Shown piece by piece: positions 7,031-12,957 of a stretch of DNA of 13,817 nucleotides. The notes under the pieces are model-generated. The model saw only the letters and a program-made list of their open reading frames with translations, made no database searches and was not told the origin of the DNA. Source of the DNA: CAZJDV01 sp964544865 (lineage in GTDB: Bacteria > Chloroflexota > Dehalococcoidia > Lucifugimonadales > CAJWER01). The stretch covers positions 1 through 13,817 of the forward strand of contig CAZJDV010000069.1 of the NCBI GenBank assembly GCA_964544865.1. Direction: 5' to 3'. The stretch's first letter is position 1; each line of letters starts with the position of its first letter. The position numbers and the translations under genes were made by a program.

Positions 7031-8065
7031 CTATGGGTACAGTGCAAGCTCGCCGAGGCCTTCCGCCTCTGGCAGGCCGAACATCAAGTTCATGTTCTGC
7101 ACGGCCTGCCCGGCGGCGCCCTTTACAAGATTGTCGATGCAGCTAATAACGATCAGCCGATTCGAGCGCCGGTCCACCACTGGATAGACAACGCAAACGT
7201 TGTTGCCCAGAGTCTGTTTGGTCGAAGGTGGGCTCTGCGCTACCGTCACGAAGGGCTCGCCCTCGTAGAAACTTGTGTAGAGTTCCCGCACCGCCGCCTG
7301 GGCCGGCGCGCCCGAGCCCACCTTGTCTTCGCGTAGTCTGGCGTAGCAGCTCGCCAGGATTCCCCTAGTCATCGGCGCCAGATGCGGCAGGAAGGTCACC
7401 ACCGGGTCGGCGGTCCCGTCCAACCGGCCGAGCTCCTGGGTTATCTCTGGAAGATGCCGGTGGCCATCCACCGCATACGCCCGCAGGCTCTCGTTAACCT
7501 CGGAGTAGAGGTACGCGCGAGAGAGCTTCTGCCCCGTTCCCGAGACACCGGACTTCGCGTCCACGATGATGTCGGGCTCGATGATGCCTGCTTTGACGGC
7601 CGGGGCGAGCGCCAGGATGACCGCCGTGGGATAACATCCCGGGTTAGCGACGAGCCAGGCGTCGGCCACAGCGTCGCGGTTGAGCTCGGGCAGCCCGTAG
7701 GCAGCCTCCTCGACATACTCCGGACACGGGTGATCGACCCGGTACCATTCCCGGTACTCGTCCAGGTCCTTGAGCCGGAAGTCGGCGCTGATATCGACCG
7801 CCTTCACGCCGTCCCTCAGCAGCGGGCCGATCTTCTCGGCGCTGGTGGCGTGAGGCAGCGCCGAGATCACGACGTCGAGGCTACCGCTCAGCTCCTCGGT
7901 GATGGTGAGATCCAGGGACGCGAGGTGAGGAAATATCTCCCCCAGCTTCCTGCCGGCAGAACTCCTCCCAGTGACGGACGTGATCTCGACCTCCGGGTGC
8001 CGGCTAAGGATGCGCATGAGCTCCAGGCCGGAGTAGGCCGTCGCCGCCAGTATCCCTACCTTCAC
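7031..8065 (-). CDS. argC: N-acetyl-gamma-glutamyl-phosphate reductase ArgC
   Basis: ArgC reduces N-acetylglutamyl phosphate to the semialdehyde with NADPH, the third step of arginine synthesis (or the matching step with a LysW carrier). The product has 344 residues, a normal length. The catalytic Cys144 lies in NPGCYPT (141-147), the GHRHLPEI motif with the active-site histidines is at 201-208, FLPHLAPMTRGI at 225-236, and IDNLVKGAAGQAVQNMNLMFG fills 310-330. The N-terminal dinucleotide loop reads AATAYSG where most relatives have GATGYxG, a mild oddity. The GTG start has GGAGGAG (complement of 8070-8076) just upstream. No other arg genes are in the window. Confidence 0.95.
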   Translation of the reverse strand: MKVGILAATAYSGLELMRILSRHPEVEITSVTGRSSAGRKLGEIFPHLASLDLTITEELSGSLDVVISALPHATSAEKIGPLLRDGVKAVDISADFRLKDLDEYREWYRVDHPCPEYVEEAAYGLPELNRDAVADAWLVANPGCYPTAVILALAPAVKAGIIEPDIIVDAKSGVSGTGQKLSRAYLYSEVNESLRAYAVDGHRHLPEITQELGRLDGTADPVVTFLPHLAPMTRGILASCYARLREDKVGSGAPAQAAVRELYTSFYEGEPFVTVAQSPPSTKQTLGNNVCVVYPVVDRRSNRLIVISCIDNLVKGAAGQAVQNMNLMFGLPEAEGLGELALYP

Positions 8066-8138
8066 CGCACTCCTCCGTATGTCACAACGTACGTGGGCCT
8101 GTTACTGAAATGACTGAAAGGCCGTATCGCCTTGCTAG

Positions 8139-8167
8139 ATTATAACCCGCGGTGCGGCCACCAACAA
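8139..8167 (-). promoter_or_regulatory. Promoter of argC
   Basis: On the minus strand a perfect TATAAT (complement of 8139-8144) follows TTGTTG (complement of 8162-8167) with a 17-nt spacer. Transcription would start near 8132, giving a leader of about 65 nt before the argC GTG at 8065. The first bases of that leader, AAGGC-GATACG-GCCTT, could form a small hairpin. Confidence 0.6.
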
Positions 8168-8185
8168 GAAGCGCTTCTCAGGGTT

Positions 8186-8357
8186 AGGGCTCTGTCCACT
8201 CGGCTTCGATGGAACATTTCATTCTTAGGAGCGGAGCAACGAAGAATCCGGGGAGAGGCGCTCGTTCCCGTCTTGGCGCGTCTCGTGGCCCCGACCGCCC
8301 CCAGATTCTTCCCTTCGGTCATAATGACACTGGTCGTCACTCCGTGGACAGAGTCCT
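8186..8357. repeat. Intergenic element with inverted-repeat ends (possible dispersed repeat)
   Basis: AGGGCTCTGTCCAC (8186-8199) and GTGGACAGAGTCCT (8344-8357) are inverted repeats of each other with one mismatch in 14. Nested inside is a second pair, GAAGAATC (8241-8248) and GATTCTTC (8304-8311), and a local hairpin ATTCTT (8221-8226) with AAGAAT (8242-8247). The right end runs into the stop codon of the DNA glycosylase gene. No coding sequence is convincing here. The GATTCTTCG...CTAAGAATGA pattern on the minus strand resembles small dispersed repeats I have seen in Chloroflexota-like assemblies; that resemblance is from memory. It could be a MITE-like or REP-like element. Confidence 0.5.
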
Positions 8358-9135
8358 AGCTGGACCGCTTTCTCGGCGTCTTCCTCGCCCCCCGTGCGGC
8401 CTTCGCCGCGAACCCGGCGCGGGAGGGGCAACCCCACGCCAGCACGCAGTCGTCGCAGAGCGGCCGAAGGGCCTTGCATACACGGCGGCCGTGATTGATC
8501 AGGTACAGGTGGAAATCGAACACGTCCTCCGGTCTCACCTTGGACTCGAGGACATCGTGGGCTTTCTCGGCGTTGACCCTCGCGCCGATAAGCTCAAGCC
8601 TTTTCGATACCCTGTGTATGTGGGTGTCGACGGGCATCGCGGGCATTCCCAGCGAGAAACACAGGATTATCGCGGCGGTCTTGGGGCCGATGCCGTCGAG
8701 CCTTTTGAGCCATGTCTTCGCGCCATCGAGGGGCATCTCACCGAGGAACGACAGGTCAAAATTCCCGATCTCTCGCAGGACCTGGTTCAGGACCGCCTTG
8801 ATACGAGGCGCCTTGACTCTGGCGAGTCCGCCCATACGAATGGCATCCTCAATGTCCGGCACATCGGCGGTGGCGACCGCTTCCAGAGATCCGAAGACCG
8901 CCATGAGGTTGTCAAAGGCCCGCCCGGAGTTGATATCGGAGGTATGCTGCGACAGTATCGTGGACACGAGCTCCGACGCCGGGTCGTGGCGGGGCATCCA
9001 CTCGAACGGCCCGTACTCCTTGCTCAGCAACCCCATTACGTCGTCGATGGTGACGCGGGGTCTGCGTTTTCTTGCCGGCGGTGTATCCACGAAGTGCTCT
9101 TGCCGCATGCAGTGTGCCGGTCCATATCGATTCAC
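8356..9135 (-). CDS. HhH-GPD DNA glycosylase/AP lyase, endonuclease III-like
   Basis: A base-excision repair enzyme that removes oxidised pyrimidines and nicks the strand. Visible are LVSTILSQHTSD at 56-67 (the helix that normally reads ILSxQxxD), the helix-hairpin-helix LDGIGPKTAAI at 146-156 with the expected Schiff-base K152, D170 in PVDTHIHR (the catalytic Asp), and the 4Fe-4S loop C220-x6-C227-x2-C230-x5-C236. All key residues of a bifunctional EndoIII are present. Length is 259, longer than E. coli Nth (211) because of a basic N-terminal lead and an Ala/Arg/Lys tail. The start is uncertain: GTG at 9135 has no clear Shine-Dalgarno; ATG at 9108 and GTG at 9090 (with AAGAG upstream) also fit. 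The stop lies at the edge of an inverted-repeat element. Confidence 0.92.
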   Translation of the reverse strand: MNRYGPAHCMRQEHFVDTPPARKRRPRVTIDDVMGLLSKEYGPFEWMPRHDPASELVSTILSQHTSDINSGRAFDNLMAVFGSLEAVATADVPDIEDAIRMGGLARVKAPRIKAVLNQVLREIGNFDLSFLGEMPLDGAKTWLKRLDGIGPKTAAIILCFSLGMPAMPVDTHIHRVSKRLELIGARVNAEKAHDVLESKVRPEDVFDFHLYLINHGRRVCKALRPLCDDCVLAWGCPSRAGFAAKAARGARKTPRKRSS

Positions 9136-9307
9136 CGGCCATGCTCGGGACCGGACGCCTCAATAGGTTAGCATACGAGGGATGGGCCGACGGCGGGAGA
9201 ACGGCAATCTATTACGACCGAATTCGTGTCTATCGTGCGGCCTGCCGGGAATTGGCCGGCGCTTCGTTTGGGCCGCAGCAAGAGACCGTGGCGAACCATG
9301 ATGGGAA

Positions 9308-9329
9308 TTCCCAAACAGTTCCCAAACAG
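9308..9329 (+). repeat. Tandem 11-bp direct repeat
   Basis: TTCCCAAACAG occurs twice without a gap, directly next to the terminator stem and overlapping the palindrome GGGAATTCCC at 9303-9312. With only two copies it may be a replication-slippage product, a binding site, or part of an old insertion border. Confidence 0.7.
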
Positions 9330-9370
9330 AAAGAGGGCAGACGCCATGTTTGATGCGTCTGCCCTCTTTT
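9330..9370 (-). terminator. Strong intrinsic terminator hairpin, likely bidirectional
   Basis: A perfect 15-bp stem pairs 9330-9344 with 9355-9369 around a 10-nt loop. On the plus strand it ends in TTTT; on the minus strand it is followed by a T-rich run (TTTCTGTTT). It lies about 140 bp past the stop of the RRM gene, so on the minus strand it would end that transcript. No plus-strand gene precedes it. Confidence 0.75.
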
Positions 9371-9508
9371 GTGATTGCTGAAGGTAGGATCGGGGGCCCA
9401 GTTCACCGCATGCCGCTTCTAGCTCGGTGAAAGAGGCTCTCGTTTCTAGCCTGCAGGTGGCCTAACTGAACCAGTCGGACTGGCTCCCACAAGGCCTATG
9501 GAACAGGC

Positions 9509-9802
9509 CTACCAGCGGCGATCGCCGCCGTAGCCGCCGCCACCGCCACCGCCACGGTTTTCTCGGGGCTTGGCTTCGTTCACGGTCAACTCCCGGCCGT
9601 CGACGTCCTTGCCGCTCATGGCCTGGATGGCCGCCTCGGCCTCGGTGTCGTCCGGCATCTCCACGAAGCCAAAGCCTCGCGAGCGGCCCGTCTCCCGGTC
9701 GGTGATAATCCTGGCGGTCGACACTTCACCGTGGCTGGCGAACGCACTTCGCAATTCTTCTTCGGTCATTGAAAACGTAAGGTTGCCTACATAGATATTC
9801 AT
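9509..9802 (-). CDS. RRM-domain RNA-binding protein with glycine-rich tail
   Basis: A 97-residue single-RRM protein of the bacterial cold-inducible Rbp type. RNP2 is IYVGNL at 3-8 and RNP1 is RGFGFVEM at 42-49, both with the aromatic residues that stack on RNA. The domain ends near residue 78 and is followed by a short tail of seven Gly plus YGGDRRW. The ATG at 9802 is chosen because GAGGA (complement of 9809-9813) lies 6 nt upstream and the RRM starts there; an ATG at 9808 would add only Met-Arg. Known of the family: binds single-stranded RNA, often induced by cold. It stands alone, divergent from the dehydrogenase genes. Confidence 0.95.
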   Translation of the reverse strand: MNIYVGNLTFSMTEEELRSAFASHGEVSTARIITDRETGRSRGFGFVEMPDDTEAEAAIQAMSGKDVDGRELTVNEAKPRENRGGGGGGGYGGDRRW

Positions 9803-9926
9803 TCGCATTCCTCTTCTAGGATTGGATTCTCCACATCCGTGGCAAGCGTCGCATGCGGGATCAATAGCAGAAGCTACAATCGCAAGAAGCGGAACGACAA
9901 TGCAATGGCTGTCGGAGTCACCACCC

Positions 9927-9935
9927 ATCATAACA
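9927..9935 (-). promoter_or_regulatory. Possible extended -10 promoter for the RRM gene
   Basis: The minus strand reads TGT-TATGAT (complement of 9927-9935), an extended -10 motif with five of six bases of TATAAT. No good -35 is present, as is usual for extended -10 promoters. Transcription from about 9920 would give a leader of about 118 nt before ATG 9802, long enough for post-transcriptional control such as that seen in cold-shock genes. Confidence 0.35.
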
Positions 9936-10061
9936 TATCCCATGCGCGGCCGTTCTCCACCTTCGTTCCCATAAGATCTTGCGAGGCAAGTCCCCCACGC
10001 CACCGGCAAGTAGCCACCTCTCCCATTCATCCACCGACTTGCATGATCTGCGCTGCGACGG

Positions 10062-10093
10062 TTGACTGCGTTCAGGCGTGATGCTAGCATCAC
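10062..10093 (+). promoter_or_regulatory. Promoter with overlapping 16-bp palindromic operator, upstream of the GMC dehydrogenase
   Basis: TTGACT (10062-10067, five of six) and TAGCAT (10085-10090, four of six) are separated by 17 nt. The -10 lies inside the perfect palindrome GTGATGCTAGCATCAC (10078-10093), so a dimeric regulator bound there would block RNA polymerase. The predicted start near 10098 leaves a leader of about 75 nt before ATG 10172. The remaining sequence between 9803 and 10171 shows no gene. Confidence 0.55.
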
Positions 10094-10171
10094 CCTCGTT
10101 GAGGATGGCACGCTGCCCGGAAACAGGCAGTTCGGCGCGGGTAGATCCGGCGTAGAGGACAACGACCAACA

Positions 10172-11685
10172 ATGGAGAGTGGTAATTCGGAAATAGACGT
10201 CCTGGTCATTGGCGCGGGCGCTTCGGGCGCGGCGTTCGCCTGGAGCCTCAGCGAGGCCGGCATCGAGGTCATGTGTCTGGAGCAGGGCGGCTGGGTGGAC
10301 CCCGCCGTTTATCCCAGCGCCGATCTCCCCACTCATGTACAACTCGGTCGGCNNNNNNNNNNAGCACCATCCACTGGAGCGCCCACTTCCCCCGGTTCCG
10401 GCCGTCGGACTTCCGGGGCGGGAGCCTGGACGGCGTCGCCGACGACTTCCCCATGACCTACGAGGAACTGGCGCCTTATTTCGACCTGAACGACCAGGTG
10501 ACCGGCGTCGCGGGCATGGTCGGAGACCCCGCGTACCCGCCCAAGTCGCCCAGGCAGACGCCACACATACCCCTCGGCGCACTGGGAGAGACCATCGCCC
10601 GTGGCTTCGACACCCTCGGCTGGCACTGGTGGCCGTCGGACAGCGCGATAAACACGGCGGAATACGGCGGCCGTCCACGCTGCAACAATTGCGGACCGTG
10701 CGACATCGGGTGCTATCGGAGGGCCAAGGCAAGCACGGACGCGACGTACTGGCCCAGGGCCGTCGGCAGCGGAGTGGTCCTGAAGACCGGCGCCAGGGTC
10801 AGGGAGATCATCGACGGGCCCGACGGGCTCGCGGACGGCGCGATCTACTACGGCCCGGACGGACGGATCCACAAGCAGAAGGCCAAAGTGGTCGTTCTGG
10901 CCTGCAACGGAGTGGGGACGCCGCTCCTCCTGCTCAACTCGACCTCGGCGCAGTTTCCCGACGGCCTGGCCAACAGCAGCGGACTCGTCGGCAAGAACCT
11001 GATGTGTCATCCTTACGCCATGGTAACCGGGATATTCGACGAACCCCTGGACGGCTACATGGGCCCGATCGGTTGCGCGATACTCAGCCAGGAGTTCTAC
11101 GAGACGGACCTGTCCAGGGGCTTCGTGCGGGGATACACAATGCAGATCGCCCGGAGCTCGGGGCCCGTGAGCACGGTTCTTGGCGGGATCGGAGGTCACG
11201 GCATGCTTCCATGGGGGCCGGACCACCGCGGGGCGTTCGCCGAGCGCATAGGCCGCACGCTCACCATCGCGGTCATCGGCGAAGACCTCCCGGAGCATCA
11301 CAACGCCGTGACCTTGGACGCGGAGCTGGCCGACGGCGACGGCATCCCGGCGCCGAAGGTGTCGTATACACTGAGCGAGAACAGCGACAGCATGCTCGAA
11401 CACGGCATAGCGAGATCGGCGGAGGTGCTGCAGACGGCGGGCGCCCGCGAGGTGGTCGAAAATCCGCTGCTGAGGGCCTCGGGATGGCACCTGATGGGCA
11501 CGGCCAGGATGGGAACGGACCCCGCCGGATCGGTGGTCGACCCGTCGGGCAGGTGCCACGACGTGAAGAACCTCTACGTCATCGACGGCAGCATCCTAGT
11601 GACCGCCGGCGCGGTGAACCCGACCTCCACCATCCAGGCGCTGGCCCTGTACATCGCCGACCGCTTCAAGACCGGCGCGAACTGA
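10172..11685 (+). CDS. GMC-type FAD dehydrogenase (gluconate/fructose dehydrogenase-like large subunit), damaged by assembly gap
   Basis: A flavoprotein that oxidises an alcohol or sugar. The N-terminus has the FAD-binding VIGAGASGAAFAWSLSEAG and then LEQGGW. After the gap come STIHWSAHFPRFRPSDF, a Cys-rich segment CNNCGPCDIGCYRRAKAS, VVVLACNGVGTPLLLLNSTS, and the C-terminal GMC signature with the expected active-site His in GWHLMGTARMG and Asn in GAVNPTSTIQALAL. The ten N at 10353-10362 shift the nominal frame, and a second frame conflict lies just before them: 10311-10352 reads APISPLMYNSVG in a third frame. Relatives place about 30-40 residues between the YPS region and that motif, so part seems missing. 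No signal peptide is seen. The partner subunit-3-like gene is at 12418. Confidence 0.88.
10353..10362. other. Assembly gap (ten N)
   Basis: A placeholder run of ten N inside the GMC dehydrogenase gene. The family motif VGGSTIHW is split by it: VG is read just before (10347-10352) and STIHW just after (10363-10377). One missing codon for Gly would join them in frame, so the true gap may be only about 3 bases. Confidence 0.98.
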
Positions 11686-11691
11686 GGGTCA

Positions 11692-12399
11692 ATGAGTAGC
11701 ACTCTGATGTCCTTTGATTTCGTCGATAGCTCAGACAAGGAAATCTACGCTCGGTGGCATGCCCCTCTGCTGGAACGGCCCTTTGGCGACACGATCGATT
11801 TACATCATGATCTGTACGAGCTCACGCATATGCACCGGCGAGAGCACAACTGTGGCGAGGACGACGGACCTTGTTCGGCCTGGCCAAGTCCGCCCTATCT
11901 TGCCCCGGTCTGGCGGATGATCGCCGATAGAGTAGCGGCCACGCGCTTTCTGGAGGTCGGCACTGGATTGGGTTACACGGCAGCGTTAATGGCGGACGCA
12001 GGCGGACCCAGGTCCCGTGTTGATACCATCGAAATCGATCCGGACCATGCAGATCTCGCGGAAGCGGAGCTTGGCAAACGAGGTCTCTCGGGTAAAATAC
12101 GAATCATTCGAGGCGACGCAAAGGATATCCTACAATCCCTCGATGAGCCGTATGATGTGGTGTTCTCCGATGGTGGAGCGAAAACCGGCATATCGCGTGA
12201 GCTTCGCCGGCTCACACAGCGGGCGGGCGCAGGTGCGGGAATCAAGTCGCGGTTGCGTGAGCCGCTCCTCGGCGTGTTAGCCGACCTCCGGGCAGCATTA
12301 TCGAACAGGGAGGAGCGCGAAGCCGATGCCCTGTCCAGGGCGCGCGCCGCTTATCAGGTGGCTGTTGGCGTGATCCTGTCATTGGAGAGCCGGAAATAA
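11692..12399 (+). CDS. O-methyltransferase-like class I SAM-dependent methyltransferase
   Basis: A 235-residue protein with the SAM motif FLEVGTGLGYTAAL at 86-99, the ribose-binding acidic strand TIEIDPDHADLAE at 112-124, GDAKDIL at 141-147, and motif IV YDVVFSDGGA at 154-163, the layout of Methyltransf_3/24-type O-methyltransferases. The usual carrier-metal residues cannot be placed with confidence. The C-terminal part (ISRELRRLTQRAGAGAGIKS onwards) is helical and unlike the canonical end. The ATG lies 6 nt after the stop of the dehydrogenase; the GAGGG overlapping that stop is its likely Shine-Dalgarno. Codons are clearly less GC-rich in third position (TTT, GAT, CAT, TTA, TGT) than in the genes on both sides, which suggests a later arrival. 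Substrate unknown. Confidence 0.85.
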   Translation: MSSTLMSFDFVDSSDKEIYARWHAPLLERPFGDTIDLHHDLYELTHMHRREHNCGEDDGPCSAWPSPPYLAPVWRMIADRVAATRFLEVGTGLGYTAALMADAGGPRSRVDTIEIDPDHADLAEAELGKRGLSGKIRIIRGDAKDILQSLDEPYDVVFSDGGAKTGISRELRRLTQRAGAGAGIKSRLREPLLGVLADLRAALSNREEREADALSRARAAYQVAVGVILSLESRK

Positions 12400-12417
12400 G
12401 CAAGACTGGAGGGCGAA

Positions 12418-12885
12418 ATGGCCGACGATAGCAGGGCGTTCCTGTCGGAGGCGCAGGCCGCGCTATTGACCGACGTGCTGGATAGCATCGTCCCGGGTGG
12501 CGATGGGCTCCCCGGCGCCGGGGAGTTGGGCGTGGCATCCCACCTCGACGGCGCGGTGGGCGGATCGGCCCGGCTCAGACGCATCTTCTCCGAGGTCCTG
12601 GCGGCCATCGAGATCGCTAGCTCGCGGCTGTTTACTCGCGCGTTTTCAGACCTTTCGGAGGACCAGAGGATCGAGGTCCTGAAAAGGGTCGAGTTGGAGG
12701 ACGCGGACTTCTTTGGCGAGCTGGTTCGGCAAACATATGCCGGGTACTACACCAGGCAGGACGTCGCCGGGCTGCTCGGACTCGAGGCCCGCCCGCCCCA
12801 ACCCCGGGGGTACCCCCTCGAGCCGTTCAACCCGTCCATGGTGAAAAACGTCAGGGAACGAGGCAAGATCTACCGAGACATCTAA
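12418..12885 (+). CDS. Gluconate 2-dehydrogenase subunit 3-like protein
   Basis: A 155-residue protein matching the small subunit that accompanies GMC flavoproteins of the gluconate/fructose dehydrogenase type (Gluconate_2-dh3 family). Marks are LSEAQAALLTDVLDSIVPG at 9-27, a helical middle, and the C-terminal FFGELVRQTYAGYYTRQDV at 98-116 followed by a LG-x-P-x-P-x-GYPL-x-PF region. In relatives this subunit often carries the Tat signal for the complex; here the N-terminus (MADDSRAFLSEAQ) has no twin-arginine or hydrophobic stretch. The start has GGAGG about 6 nt upstream. It is separated from its presumed partner (10172-11685) by the methyltransferase gene. Confidence 0.85.
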   Translation: MADDSRAFLSEAQAALLTDVLDSIVPGGDGLPGAGELGVASHLDGAVGGSARLRRIFSEVLAAIEIASSRLFTRAFSDLSEDQRIEVLKRVELEDADFFGELVRQTYAGYYTRQDVAGLLGLEARPPQPRGYPLEPFNPSMVKNVRERGKIYRDI

Positions 12886-12957
12886 GCCGGATAGCAGCGA
12901 TCCTCAGAGATAATCTCGAAATTCCTGTGGAATGTGCCCTCAGATAAAAGAATACGT

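Larger units (their letters stand above)
9136..9508. other. Gene-free stretch with repeats and hairpins
   Basis: No credible gene on either strand. It holds a 10-bp palindrome GGGAATTCCC (9303-9312), a tandem pair of TTCCCAAACAG (9308-9318 and 9319-9329), a perfect terminator hairpin (9330-9369), and three short hairpins downstream of it: TTCACCG/CGGTGAA (9402-9408/9425-9431), AGGCT/AGCCT (9434-9438/9448-9452) and CCAGT/ACTGG (9471-9475/9479-9483). The right half is the 3' untranslated region of the RRM gene. The left half contains the promoter region of the glycosylase gene, in which I find no convincing -35/-10 pair. Confidence 0.6.

Noticed and set aside
8132..8359. Short open frames on both strands between argC and the glycosylase gene
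   Set aside because: They coincide with the inverted-repeat element, lack ribosome sites, and look like translated repeat sequence.
9072..9353. A 93-codon plus-strand frame ending near the terminator, considered as an integrase remnant
   Set aside because: No tyrosine- or serine-recombinase motif is present and half of it overlaps the glycosylase gene; the resemblance is too weak to claim.
9509..10732. A 407-codon open frame on the minus strand ending in the RRM protein
   Set aside because: Only the last 97 codons look like protein. The rest runs through the intergenic region, the N gap and the antisense of the dehydrogenase. A clear ribosome site and RRM start at 9802 fix the true gene.
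10209..11699. A 496-codon plus-strand frame across the dehydrogenase
   Set aside because: After the gap it gives Arg/Gly-rich low-complexity sequence with no family match, while the frame starting after the gap gives the GMC motifs. Only the short APISPLMYNSVG piece of this frame is meaningful.
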